Counted from the first letter of the stretch, positions 46,503 through 58,678 are shown. The stretch: 64,000 bases of DNA from Diphasiastrum complanatum (GCA_029204225.1 CM055110.1:38744015-38808014); one strand, 5' to 3'. Made by a program: numbers and translations. Notes: generated by a model from the letters alone, not told the origin.

Positions 46503-47238
46503 TGTTGAAATTAACAATCCATCTTGACTTTAAGCTTGCTACAAATATTGTAATATGCTATGTTGTTCATAAATGCAAAATGCCAAGTTTGGCCTAGATA
46601 GAACTCGAGCTACATGGATATGTCATATCTAGATTGATGAGTACAACTTGCATATAGTTTGTAGACATAGAATTAGCAAAATTATGCTTGTAAAAACTCG
46701 TGGCAATTCTCATGCATTAATTCACATGCACAAAGTGTAATGGACACATACATGATGATTTGTAAATTTCTAGTTAGAACTAGTACACTTGGAAAAAGTT
46801 GGTAGAGTTTCATGCATGAGAAGTGACAAATGTCACATAGACTATAGTTTTGACTTTAGATGTCATTAAATGATGGATGGATGTGGTTCTACCTCGAGCT
46901 ACCTCAAACTCCATAAATATTTGTAGCTCTCCTCATATTTGATGATGAAGAACCAAAGCTTTGTAGCTATCTCATGGATCCACACATTTTTTGCTTGTTA
47001 TCTCTCTATCTTTCTCTCTCTAACTCGTGTTGAGGCTAATGCTAATACACTGATATCTTGTACTTTTACTCATTATTGATTTATTGGTATCATACTCTGA
47101 TGCTTAGCATGCTAGATTGTGGTTAAGCCATATCTTCTGAACTAGATCTTGTTAATCAATCTAGAATCAGGTTACTGTGCTAATCACAAAGCTTGATTAG
47201 ATCCATCATACTTATGGACATTCCACACACTTTTGTCA
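46503..47238 (+). repeat. 3' LTR of copia I
   Basis: 736 bp, TGTTGAAATT to TTTTGTCA, next to the duplicated CACCA. It lacks the gag insert of the 5' LTR. Confidence 0.9.
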
Positions 47239-48560
47239 CACCACAATGTTTCTGCATTTCAAGGATGCTTTGCTTCGTCAAAAGGTTCTACGTAAAAAAG
47301 GTTGCTTGAAGGGATCTACTATTTTTATGGATGAAGACTTGACACCCACTCAATGCCTACTACCATCTCCATCGTCCCCCTCCTCACTATTGCTATCACA
47401 GCTTTCCCTCCCTTCACTGCTACTACCCCCCCCTCTGTTGGTGCCACCTCATTCCCTTCCCACCTCTCAGCTGTCACCATCTCAACTCCCCTCCCCATCG
47501 TTGTTGCTGTCACAGCCCCCCACCCCCCCCGTTGATGAAGCCTCCACACTCACTGTTGATGACACCTCCATCACCACCCTTTATACCCATAGTCTTTGAC
47601 TTCCACGTTTCTCCCACCACCCTTTTTGATCACTCATTTCTCTCCTTCGATATTGGCCACCTACCACCCACTGCTTATCCAAGCACCCACATACATATAT
47701 CCCACTCACATGCCGTAGTATCGACAGTCCTTAGTTTCACTTTTACACTCTTTTTCTCGTGACAGTCCTAGCCTCCACACAGCTGAATCAGTACTAACTC
47801 TCCCCACAAAATCCCATCCCAAAAAGACTCGACGCACACCTTGACCACTACATCCTCCATGCTATGATATCGAGTGTTGTGCTCTTCATTAATCAGTAAC
47901 CTATTTACGTATCCATGCCCCACATCTGCTTCGATCTTCCTCACACTCCTACCATCGTGTTCTCCGCCGTCAGAATCATTCCTATGATGATTCTGAAGAG
48001 AAACATCTTATTGACCTTCTTTTCAGCTCTTCTTCGGTGCTTTTTGGTGTGATATCATTCCTCGTTCTCCACCACCTCTCTTGGAGGACCTTTGCATTTG
48101 GAATGATTATGCTACTAGCTTGTATACCGTCCCTACTGACTCGCCTATCTCTATATCTCCACGACCACCTAAGTTCTCCTTCTTCACATCTGACATGATA
48201 CTTATAGTCATTAAGAATATGAAGCCCCACAAGGCCAAAGATATTGAAGACCTTGAATCTAAACTCCTTTTCCATGCCTCTGACTTACTCGCCCCCACTA
48301 TAGTCACCCTTCTTAACTTTGTAGTTGTTTTCGATTCCCATCATTCTGGTGCACTAACATTATCCACCCCATCCATAAGAATGGTGATCCCATGATTTCG
48401 AGTAACTCCCGCAATATTATGATTGGTTTATGATTGGGCATGTCCTAGCAAAACTATATGGTACTATCCTACAATCTGTTGTGAGCACAGAGGCGGAGAC
48501 TAGGAGACTACATCCATGGGTCAGGTAGGTTTTTGAACCCATTATTCTACTACAAATAAA
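47239..48560 (+). pseudogene. LINE, 3' of the copia insertion: N-terminal motif, Pro-rich linker, RT fragment
   Basis: The frame continues from 42590: HFKDALLRQKVLRKKGCLKG and STIFMDEDLTPTQ, a LINE-type RNA-binding motif ending in EDLT. A repetitive Ser/Pro/Leu stretch follows (47345-47600) and then no motif until 48190. There, VIKNMKPHKAKDIEDLESKL, IHPIHKNGDPM and AKLYGTILQSVVS match the start of a non-LTR reverse transcriptase. QVGF-stop-THYSTTNKIFT at about 48525 matches the GFR...STTD region with Arg replaced by TGA. Endonuclease and most of RT are missing. Flanked on both sides by heptamer satellite. Confidence 0.65.
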
Positions 48561-48894
48561 ATCTTCACATGGGAATCCTTTTCTCAGGTCCTACTTTTAG
48601 CATGAGACAGGCCGCCACCACTCGACTGGGGAAGGGACAAGCCTCCCTTGTTCAACTAGAGTGATTCGGAAGTCCATCCAAGATGCTCATAGTAAGTGTC
48701 ATCTCTTTGGTACAATTGTCACTCCCACGACTTTATATGTGGCAAAGGCATGGTGTACAGGTCTCTCCACCTCACACTGAGCCAGTCTTTCACGATCACA
48801 AACTACCATGCTAGGTCGGTTGATTCAAACGAAGCTTTCTGTTCCACATGAGATTTTCTTGGCCGAGTTTGCAGTTCCACCTTTATAGGTCGAG
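48561..48894 (+). other. Probable LINE 3' remnant
   Basis: No intact frame; lies between the last RT motif and the resumed satellite. Possibly decayed RT and 3' untranslated sequence. Confidence 0.4.
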
Positions 48895-49745
48895 GCAGTT
48901 CTTAACCCTTGGCCCTTAACCCTTGGTCCTTAATCCTTGTCCTTTAATCTTGGCCCTTAGCCCTTGACCTTGACCATTGATCCTTTGCTCTTATCCCTTA
49001 GCCCTTAGCCCTTAACCCTTAGCCCTCGGTCCCTAACCCTTGGCCCTGGGACCTTAACTCTTAGCGCTTCACTCTTAACCCATGGACCTTAGCCCTTGGT
49101 GTTTGTCCATTAACCCTTAGCTCTTGTTCCTTAGTCCGCAAGCCTTGGCCCTTGGCCACTAAAACTTAACTTGAGGCCCTTAACCCTTGGTCCTTACTCG
49201 TCTTTCTGTCTTGACCCTTGCCCCTTAAACCTTGGCCCTTAACCCTTTCCTCTTGGATCTTAACCCTTAGACTCTTGGCTATTAACCCATGGTCCTAAAT
49301 TCTTGTTCTTTAATCCATGGCCCTTAGCCCTTTATCCTTGACCCTTGGCCCTTGGCTCTTATCCCTTATCCCTTAGACCTTGGCCCTTGGACCTTAACTC
49401 TTAGCCCTTCGCTCTTAACCCTTGGTCCTTTAACACTTGACCCTTAGCCCTTGGTCCTTCGCCCTTAGCCCTTAGCTCTCATCCCTTAGTCGTTCTCCTT
49501 TGGTACTTGGCCACGAAAACTTAACTTGTGGCCCCCCACTTTTACCCCAAGGTTCTTATCTCATTTCTCTCTCTTGGCCCTTGCCCTTAGCCCTTAGCCC
49601 TTCGTCCTTTATCTTGGCCCTTGGCCCTTAATTCTTGGTCCTTAATCCTTAAGGGTGCTTTGATCTTTTTTCCTTAATCCTTAACCCTTGGTCTTTCGTC
49701 TTTCGTTCAGGCCCTTGGCCTTTCACCATTGTCCCTTAGTGCTTC
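48895..49745. repeat. Heptamer satellite CCCTTRG, right part
   Basis: Same 7-bp repeats as 41181-42455 and in the same orientation, indicating one array split by the LINE. Confidence 0.9.
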
Positions 49746-50335
49746 CCCCTTGGCCCTTAATCCTAAACCCTAAATCCTAAACACTAAATCCTAAATCCTA
49801 AGCCCTTAGCCCTAAATCCTAGGGCCTAAGCCCTAAGCCCTAAACCCTAAAACCCAAACCCTAAACCCTAAATACTAAGCCCTTAGCCCAAATCCCTAAG
49901 CCCCAAACCCTAAGCCCGAAGCCATGAGCCCTAAACTCTAAACCCCTACCCCTAAGCCCTTAGCCCTAAACTCTAAATCCTACACCCTAAGCCCTAAGTA
50001 CTTAGCCCTAAATCCTAAAGCCTAAAGCCTAAAGCCTAAGCCCTAAGCCCTAAATCCTAAACCCTTGGACCTTAACCCTAAACCCTAAACTCTAAACCCT
50101 TGGACCTTAACCCTAAACACTAAATCCTATACTACCCAAAGCTCCTAGTCCTAAACCCTAAATTCTAAACCCTAAACCCTAAGCCCTAAGCCCTAAATCC
50201 TAAACCATAAACCTAAACCCTTAACACTAAATCCTAGATCCTAAGCCCTTTGTCCTAAATCCTAAATTCTAGACCCTAAGCCCTTAGCCCTAAATCCTAA
50301 ATCCTAAATTCTAAACCCAACACTCTAAATCCTAA
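49746..50335. repeat. Degenerate telomere-like CCCTAAA array
   Basis: CCCTAAA, CCCTAAG and ATCCTAA heptamers over about 590 bp, with short perfect runs (for example about 50080-50100). CCCTAAA is the C-strand of the plant telomere repeat. It joins the CCCTTRG array without a gap. Confidence 0.9.
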
Positions 50336-51309
50336 TCTAGCCATAAACCAATAAAAAGAATCTTTACAAAGGGTCTTTTTTGGATTTAGAACTCCTCTAA
50401 TGCTATCGGCACTTTCATTGCGGTTCCTTTTGTCAATTTAAGCTTATCTATCACCGGGAAATAATTTAGACTTAGTGAAAACACTGTGACCAATTCTAAC
50501 TGATAAACTCAATTTAATCAATTCACTGATCTAAACCAATTCCATAGATAACAAAAACATGACCAAAATTTCAATTTTTTCAGAAAACTCAATTTTTTGT
50601 TTTATTTTACGTACTATAAAAATTCTGATGAAAATACTGTTAGTACAAAAGACAATCGAAATCAAAAAATTGAAACACGATTTTTAATGTTACTAACCCA
50701 ATGTCAAACTGGCATGCAAAGCACACTACATCAGTCACAAAATGTCATTCTAGAATTTTTTACGTAAACTTCAGTTTTACGAAATTTGTCAGCCAATATC
50801 ACTGATTTGTGACCCAATTGTCAGAGCACATGCATATGACCACTCAAATCGATTGTAAATCCATCATGCATGTCATAATCACTCTGAGAATCAGCATGCA
50901 ACCAATCCATGCAAGCACAATACTACAAATTAGGGAAATGACTGGCATGCAATCAGAACAATTTCAAATTTAGGGAGACCAAGTGAACAATATGCTTGCC
51001 ACATCAGCCTGCACCTAGGCTTCACACATGCGAGGTCAAAGTGTCAGAAAATCTGTAGTAGGGCGCATTTCCACAAGACAAAATCATGCAAAAATGAGTA
51101 AACACCCATTCCAGCCCAAAATTGATGCTACCAACAGTCTTAAACAATCAATTAGACTTGAAGCATTCATACTGATCCTAAGATGCAGTATAGGCTGAGA
51201 ACAAAGATTTCTTGATTTGTAGAAGTCAAAATAGATTCAAACTTGATGGAAACCACAAAAAATCACAAGAGTAATGGTTCTTAGCAACATGCAAATTGAA
51301 ACCGGGTCA
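50336..51309. other. Spacer resembling copia leader DNA
   Basis: No gene. CATGCA-type motifs and a TTCACACATGCGAG half-palindrome near 51022 suggest decayed LTR or leader sequence, but no ends could be placed. Confidence 0.35.
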
Positions 51310-51642
51310 ATGAGGATTAAGGTGAGTTTGGCCTCAATATATAGAGCCAAAAGCAACCTAGGCACATAGCCATGCATAGCCCTAAGTTCCCTATACATAG
51401 ATTCACCTACAATAGAGTCCTAAAAATGGACCAACTATTCATAGAAATGCTATTGATAACTCTACACATGCATACACTGTCTCATACCTTGTCTAAACTC
51501 CATTTTGGGAATCACAAGGATATTATTACTTCCGGGTCACATCTACTATGACATGGCATAACTAACAGCTTGATTTATTGGAGTACTGTCTATCCAAGAC
51601 TATGAGTATACTAAATCCTACTTATTGGCCATGGACATAACA
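51310..51642 (-). repeat. LTR K, copy 2 (truncated)
   Basis: Matches 38215-38556 in the same orientation; begins TGTTATGTCCATGG at 51642 after TTGAGGGGACTTC, a purine-rich tract on the minus strand. Confidence 0.7.
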
Positions 51643-52050
51643 GAAGTCCCCTCAAGCAACCTCTTCTCTGCATCTGTTAGCACTCTCACAGGCTTGAGAT
51701 ATGTGCGCCAATAACAGAAAACTTCATATTTTTTATCCATCTCAAAAATGCTTTATATGTTATACTTCCAAAGCACGCCATCCATCTAGCTAACGCACCC
51801 AAAATGTATCCAAAATTTTGGAAAAAAATAGTAGCATTCACATCCGTAATAAACAAAACTTGCAATGATTCTCTCAAATTTATTGTTTCGCAAATCAGAA
51901 AATTAAGTTAATTTATCTGCAGTACAAGATTCAGATCAAGTTTTGGTAAAATTTCAAACTACAAAAATTTCAATAGCTTGCTTGTGTTGCTGTCTGTGGA
52001 CATGGTGTATAACAGTCATTGAGATGGATGAAATCTATCCTTCTGGGACC
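51643..52050 (-). other. Interior end of retroelement K copy 2
   Basis: One minus-strand frame (51877-51686) reads NATIFFQNFGYILGALARWM and so on; no family match is evident. It sits immediately before the polypurine tract and so could be the last coding exon of the K element, or chance. Confidence 0.3.
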
Positions 52051-52170
52051 TGTGGGGAGCTGGCCAGGGCAAAGAGTTTTTGCCCTGGCAGCCCACCTCC
52101 ATAGCACACCGGCGTGCTATGGAGGTGGGCTGCCAAGGCAAAAACTTTCTGCCCTGGCCAGCGCTCCACA
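52051..52170. repeat. Long foldback, 57-bp arms and 6-nt loop
   Basis: Left arm 52051-52107 begins TGTGGGGAGCTGGCC; right arm 52114-52170 is its near-perfect reverse complement ending GCGCTCCACA; the loop is ACCGGC. Few mismatches. GC-rich in an AT-rich setting. Confidence 0.9.
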
Positions 52171-52197
52171 TGATCTCTCTCACTCACGGTTCTCACG

Positions 52198-52740
<543 letters not shown>

Positions 52741-52911
52741 AATAAAAACAATACATACCACACGCTCTGGAACAAAGATCTGACGTTGCAAAAATACAAA
52801 GCTTAACGTTAGAAAGGACGACAGATTGCATACCATTAAATGGTTGGGTCTTGCTCTATTGCTGGCTGACTCTTCCTTTCTCTCTTGCTCAGAAGCCCTT
52901 GCTCTCTCTTG
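52741..52911. other. Short spacer
   Basis: Nothing recognised. Confidence 0.3.
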
Positions 52912-53707
52912 TGAAATATCCAACAACTTCACACATGTGGAAATCCACAAGAAATGTGTGAATGATCTTGACCATGCTTTGTGATGGCACACAGAACATC
53001 TGTAGATCAATTCAACAATCTACCAATGAGATCTGAGGCTAGAGCACAATCTAGAAAGCTACAGATCAAAGTAAAACTAATTCCTCACAAATAGAGAGAA
53101 TACATAACCCAAATAATGTATGAAGAAGACACCAATCTCGAGTAAGAGAGAGAATATCAAAATAAGCAAAATAGCATGAGATCCAATTTTGACATTATGA
53201 CATTACCAAAGCTTGATTCATCATTAGATATGAATGAGAATGATATGTACATATATAGGAGAGCCAAAATTCATGGTACTACTTGCATTCAATGCGTTTC
53301 CTGCACCTACTCAAGTATAAACTATTACCATATTGACACCTAACAGCTTGCATGCTGAAATTGCACCTAACTCCTACCTACTTTGCCAAATGTCAAATTC
53401 TCAACTTTGGACCTACAAAACTACATGCATGTCTTGCGTGTAACTTCCCTAGATGACTTGGACATGTGTAGAACATGTGTATTGACTTGCATATTGCATG
53501 CAGTGATTGCATGTTGCATGCATGCACTCTAACTGATGTTGCATGTCATCTAGTTTTATGCATGTCATCAAATCTAGATCTACCTAACTCAAACTCGCCC
53601 TAATCTACAAGATTATGTGCTCAATTCACATACCTTTGATATATACAATGGAACAAAGTGAAATATGACCATCTAGACATTATGCATGTCATGTAGCTCA
53701 AGTTTGT
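52912..53707 (-). repeat. LTR L, second copy of LTR C
   Basis: About 760 bp matching 19444-20197 with scattered substitutions and one fewer copy of the CATGCA-rich 20-bp repeat, but with an extra segment near 53375-53440. The 5' end of the LTR is missing and replaced by a gag fragment. Confidence 0.8.
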
Positions 53708-53872
53708 GTCTTCTTCTTGAAGTTAGAAGAATGAGTTGAATCATCTTCTACTCCTCCATAGTCTTTGTTCTTTGCTTTGTCCTTGGTGAAGGCTTGAGAG
53801 TACTTGTTCTTGCTCCTCCCACTTGACTTGATCTTGGCTTCATGAAAGGACTTAAGAGTTTCCCATGTCTCC
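53708..53872 (-). pseudogene. Copia gag fragment (C family)
   Basis: Minus strand: TWETLKSFHEAKIKSSGRSK and so on, almost identical to 18246-18415 of element C and carrying the same gag internal deletion, so both derive from one deleted lineage. Joined to the LTR on one side and to a zinc-finger transposase fragment on the other. Confidence 0.8.
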
Positions 53873-54236
53873 GGAACAGAGCAAGGATGGCCACCCTTGG
53901 ATACATTATGTAACAACCACTATTTCTGGTTTTGCTGGTGATGTTTGAAAGTCGTAATGTGGAGGCTCTTTCATATGCGAGAACGAATTGTGCAGCAATT
54001 TACAATCTTTTGGAAATGCAAACAGAACCAAATGGAAGGGAAGATTGAGCGTGCATTGTCCTCTTGCTACTGTGCAGAAACATCATGGTGGATTTTCGTG
54101 TTATCATTGTAGTTTTAGACCAACACGTGTTGGGTCTTGTCCTGCCAAAATCTATTATGTTATAGCACATGATGTTCGGTATAGAAGGCTCACAATTCAT
54201 TTAGGGTCACATTGTCATGAGGTGGCTGAAGGTGAA
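53873..54236 (+). pseudogene. Second copy of the Cys/His zinc-finger region
   Basis: Matches 22108-22475 with about 20 substitutions; TGA at about 53947 replaces a CGA of the first copy. The finger residues (CYHCSFRPTRVGSCPAKIYY, IHLGSHCHEVAEGE) are kept. The homology ends within the same codons, where (CT)-rich minisatellite begins. Confidence 0.7.
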
Positions 54237-54336
54237 TTTTCTCTCTCTCAACGGTTCTCATGGTTCCTCTCTCTCAACGGTTCGCATGGTTCTCATTGTT
54301 CTCATGGTTGTCAATGGTTCTCACGGTTCTCATGGT

Positions 54337-54396
<60 letters not shown>

Positions 54397-54529
54397 ATTG
54401 TGAGAATCATGAGCGAGAGAGAGGGAGAACCGTGAACCGTGAGAACCATGAGTGAGAGAGCAACCATGAGAACCGTGAGTGAGAGAGAGAGAGAGAGAGA
54501 GAACCGTGATCGAGAGAGAGGGAGAGCAT

Positions 54530-54579
<50 letters not shown>

Positions 54580-54873
54580 CGTGAGTGAGAGAGAGAGAGG
54601 AACCGTGAGAATCGTGAGTGAGAGAGAGGAACCGTGACTGAGAGAGAGAGGGAGAGCAGACGAGAGAGAGAGAGAGAGCATCGTCAGAACTGTGAGCGAG
54701 AGAGAGGGAGAACCGTGAGAATGGTGAGTGAGAGAGAGGAACCGTGAGAACCGTGAGTGAGAGAGAGAAACCGTGAGAACCATTGAGAGAGCAACCGTGA
54801 GAGGAACCATTGTTGTTGTTATAGCATTGTTGAACCATCGTTCCTCTCTCTCAACAGTTTTCGGTTCACACGG

Positions 54874-54912
<39 letters not shown>
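54237..54912. repeat. (GA)n/(CT)n tracts with GAACCGTGAGAACC minisatellite
   Basis: Repeats of GAGAACCGTGAGTGAGAGAG interleaved with GA tracts (54338-54396, 54535-54576), ending in a CT tract at 54880-54910. Same family as 22.8-23.5 kb; the strand switch allows long-range folding. Confidence 0.95.
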
Positions 54913-54914
<2 letters not shown>

Positions 54915-55033
54915 CTACACATTGCATGAAGCACACTAAATAACTAGTTAAAGTGAGAGGGTCCCCGAATGTCACATGACGACCAATTCTCTTTCTATGT
55001 ATGGGAAGTTTGCTCTTCTCTAATAATCATAGT

Positions 55034-56570
55034 TGCATAGTATTATACAAGCGTATAACATGTGGCCATAAAATACATGTGTTAACATCTTTTGCTAAAA
55101 AATACGTAGGGCTAGTTATACATCCTCCGTCTACCTTGCCCCACCTTGGCCCCCTCACCTTTGCAGCCTGCCATAGCTGTATCCATAGCTTTGCGGCCCT
55201 ACACATGAGCCCCTAGGCCAGCCGCCCTGCACCCTCTGCACATTTGTTTTTATGATTGATAAGTTGTCTATAAATACTTCATGTGTGATCCACTGTTTTA
55301 CTCAGGAGTCATAACTTTGCTCATTGTTGGGACTTAGAAGACAACATTGGTTGTTGTTTTCGCTGGTGGTTGGACAACTATTGGGTCTTGCCCTTAGAAG
55401 ACAACGTTGGTGGCTGTTTTCGCTGGTGGTTGGATAGCGTTGGTGGATGGCAGCTGCTAATTCTTGTTCTTGCTCTCAGAAGAGAGCATTGGTGACAGTA
55501 CTCGCTGGTGGCTGCTCTTCAAAGTTCCATTGTATCCATTCTATTTCTATTTCTATTGTGTGTACGTGCATTCAGTTAAGCCTTCAATTTTTTTATCTCT
55601 CAGGTGTCTACGGTGAGTTGGTGAGTTCTCCTTTGCCTATACAATTTATTGAGCTTCCAGGCTTCATTGGCCTTCCTTGCCATGATACATTCACAATAGC
55701 GATGTTTTTTTTAGCTGAATCTTTCACGAAGTTCATCACAAAGCTGAAAGTTTGAAACCCAAACCTTTCAGGGCCTCCTCCTCAACATTTTTTATGGTCT
55801 GACGGATATTCTGGAGGTTGGATCCAAACCTCAACGTTTTTTATAATCTGACGGATATTCTGGAGGTTGGATCCCCACCAACGATCATCTGCAGGTTGGA
55901 GCTCTGAACTTTCAATATTCAAATTTGCTGCATCCTTACTGTTGTAGCTTATAGGAATGCAGCTTCTTTAAGCTCTTCTAATAAATTGTTGAAGATTGAA
56001 GTTCATTGTTTCAATGATTATTTTCATTCTTTCAAGTTCAAACCTTTTAGACATGTTTGCTCATATCTTGTAATAGCTCGCGACCCATACTATAAGTATC
56101 AACTAACGTGTTCAGTTGAAATAGAATTTGTTCCCAACCTACATGGTTCGTTCCTCCAGTACATGTTATTTGGTACTATGGTAGCTGGTGAAGCAAGCAG
56201 CTCCACCATTCCAAATCATGTTGCTAGCTGTAGAAAATATGTTTCTTGTAGGTAGCTGGCCTGGGATTCCATAGGCAAAGGCTATTTCCAAAGTCCCACC
56301 AAAAAATTTGTCATTGATATCACTATATCTATCCCACTAAGCGTTTATAAACTGGCCATTTATGCATTCTTTTTGGCAAAAATCCAAGAAGCATAACTAA
56401 GATGATGGGCCCATGTCAGTTGTGTTCGAGATGAGAGTCTGTAATCTTTCTAAATTGCAATAATGCATTATTTTTGGTTTTGTTCTTGAAAGCCAAGTTT
56501 TAAGGTTCTGCTCTCGATAACCTCTAGTAAGCAAACAACGACATATCTAATGCAACTACAATCCATGAAG

Positions 56571-56602
<32 letters not shown>

Positions 56603-56604
56603 GT

Positions 56605-56637
<33 letters not shown>

Positions 56638-57024
56638 TACACACACACCCACCTAAAATTAAAATGTGATTATTTCTATCATCTATGTTGAATAAAATCA
56701 TTGTATTATTGTTTGTAGGCTTTCTAATTAGGACTACACGAAATCCATTTGTGCAAATGGGTCGTCCTAAAAATCACTTATGGCAATATGTGGAGCGCCT
56801 AGATTTATCACAAAGGGGGCCAAACGTTTCTATGAGATGCAAATTTTGTAGCAAAACGTTTGTAGGTGGAGTGTATAGAATCAAGGCCCATCTTATTGGG
56901 GAATAAGGAAGTGGAGGAGGTATCAAAGCTTGTGAGCTAGTGCCAGCTGAACTGGCCGCAAGCTTGAATAGGAATGTAGCGTTTGGTTTGAGTTTAAGAA
57001 ATCGAACCAAAATTCTTAGTGTGT
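55034..57024 (+). mobile_element. Non-autonomous hAT, copy 2, left part
   Basis: Matches 25840-27800 over its length. The end reads CATAGTATTATACAAGCG. The BED exon at 56757 is truncated by TAA 56904 (TTT in copy 1). The element breaks at 57024 (TTAGTGTGTT) and its right part lies inverted at 57930-58678. Confidence 0.75.
56757..56906 (+). pseudogene. BED zinc finger, hAT copy 2
   Basis: MRCKFCSKTFVGGVYRIKAH is intact, so the finger ligands are kept, but the frame ends at TAA 56904, 30 codons earlier than in copy 1. The continuation of the protein lies on the opposite strand at 58678-58310. Confidence 0.7.
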
Positions 57025-57179
57025 TGCATTCTAAGAGCATCTGCTTTTATATGCAATTACACTGGATGTGGCATCAACACCTGTCTTTGTCAGTTTAAGG
57101 TTTGGAATGTCTGAATACTGCATAAGGTCATCACATTGATATTTTGACAAGATTCAGCTGCTTATCTAATCTTATGCAG

Positions 57180-57757
57180 GTTGAGAGGCATCCCGTGTGG
57201 CAACAAAAGAAACTGAAACCATTTTGTGATGCCAAGGGGATTCTTGTGAGTGGGTGGTCACCACTTGGAAATCCAGGGTCTTCTTATGGTACAAAGGATG
57301 TCATAACTAATCCTATTGTTGAAAGCATTGCAGAAAAGCATGGGAAGACACCAGCTCAGGTGGTATTCTAGGATTACCTCAGCCTTTTTCATTTTGCACT
57401 TTTACAGGCTTGAAGTAAACAAATGGAATCTAATTACCTGATTCGATAACGTACCATGTCAAAGTACCATCCATGTATTTTTCTCAATTAAAATTTCAAG
57501 TATGTCATAGTGACGATATTCCTCTTCAGGTTGCATTACGTTGGGGAGTGCAGACTGGAGCCATTGTGCTGCCCAGAAGCTTCAATCCAAAACGAGTTGC
57601 AGAAAACTTTGAAATATTCAGCTGGGAGCTATCTGAAGATGACGTGAATGAAATAAGTAGAATTGCGCAACGGCGAATAGGCCGTGCTGAGATGTTTTGC
57701 AATCCTACCAGTGGGCCTTATCAGACCGTCCAAGAACTATGGGATGGAGATCTCTGA
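57180..57757 (+). pseudogene. Aldo-keto reductase, last two exons (AKR4C-like)
   Basis: Aldo-keto reductases reduce carbonyl compounds with NADPH in the cytosol. Exon 57180-57359 (VERHPVWQQKKLKPFCDAKG, SGWSPLGNPGSSYGTKDV, EKHGKTPAQ) is preceded by TTATGCAG and followed by GTGGTA. Exon 57530-57757 (VALRWGVQTGAIVLPRSFNP, ENFEIFSWELSEDDVNEISR, ending TVQELWDGDL) is preceded by CTCTTCAG and ends TGA 57755. LPRSFNP matches the usual cofactor-binding LPKSxxxxR region. Both exons are phase 0 and undamaged. The preceding exon lies on the opposite strand at 59125-58890, so this cannot be part of a working transcript. Confidence 0.85.
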
Positions 57758-57929
57758 GGCTTACCTCTGGAGTCTAGACTTTTCATTCAGAACTTCTCCC
57801 CATAGTCTGCTCTCTCATTCATTCTAGTCTTAATGTATTTCAGAGAATTCATGCAGCAGCGGACAGAAGAGAGAGATAGCATAGTGAGAGAGAGAGCAAC
57901 TTTTATTGATTGAGTATTAGCTCAGTTGC
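57758..57929. other. AKR 3' flank
   Basis: Likely 3' untranslated sequence of the reductase, up to the TATA-rich hAT end. Contains short GA runs. Confidence 0.45.
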
Positions 57930-58678
57930 GTATAATATGTATTATATATTAAAATATCGTATAATTGACGTATTATATAAATATGTAACGTATTATACAA
58001 AAAAAATTATACGGTCCTTTGATTACTATATTTTTTCAATCCAAAAACATTTATGAGGTTATTGTATCCTAGCGTCCATATATTCAAACATAAACATAAT
58101 ATGCATATAAGAATAATTTGAAGATAAGAATAACAATTAACAATGACTAAAGAAAATATAGGACTAATAAATCATTGTCCATAAATTTTGAAAATTCAAA
58201 CAAATTTAAACAAGGAGATATGATATTGAAATAACATGACAAAAATCTTAAACATAGGAACTTCATTAGACAAAAAATGACATTCTACTAGGAAGTTAGA
58301 CAACTCGTCTTAAAAGAAATCCGCAAGAGCCATAGTTTTTCGCTTAAGTCTACGATGTTTTCCAAGACCTATAGTTTTATCTCCACAAATGTCTTCGTCC
58401 GCTGCATGTGTTGAGCTTTCTCCAATCTCTTCATCTTCTTCATTTTCATTGTCTTCATCTTCATCGGTTTTGTTATTTTCAGAGTCATCGTCATCTTCAT
58501 TTGCATCATTTTTTTGTAATGTCCAGAGGTTCTGTGCAAACTTATTATATCCTGAAAAGCGAAAGCCAGGACGAAGTAGTTGCAAACACTCTTTAAACTC
58601 TGGACTTCTAGCAACATTGAATGAGATTGTATTGCTGAAAAAGACTTTGGCAATTGCCAAATCAATTTCCTAGTTTTT
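57930..58678 (-). mobile_element. hAT copy 2, right part, inverted; encodes acidic tail
   Basis: Minus strand 58660-58310 is one open frame: AIAKVFFSNTISFNVARSPE, then DEDEDNENEEDEEIGESSTH and GKHRRLKRKT. It is the same protein region as copy 1 but without its frameshift. The terminal part (57930-58020) has GCGTATAATATG and GTATTATACAA, which match the left end's GTATTATACAAGCGTATAA, so these are inverted terminal or subterminal repeats. Confidence 0.75.

Larger units (their letters stand above)
42591..47238 (+). mobile_element. Copia element I with both LTRs and 5-bp target duplication
   Basis: 5' LTR 42591-43703 and 3' LTR 46503-47238 match apart from an insertion of about 355 bp in the 5' copy. 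Both are flanked by CACCA (42586-42590 and 47239-47243), a perfect 5-bp duplication, so the ends are exact. The interior has a primer site, a long leader, integrase, RT and RNase H; gag and protease are deleted. It sits inside a LINE reading frame and is therefore younger than the LINE. Confidence 0.9.

Noticed and set aside
47345-47600. Pro/Ser/Leu-rich open frame as a possible cell-wall protein gene
   Set aside because: It is low-complexity sequence inside a LINE frame, without signal peptide or SPPP-type repeats.
49746-50335. A true chromosome end
   Set aside because: The repeats are degenerate and continue into other DNA on both sides, so this is interstitial.
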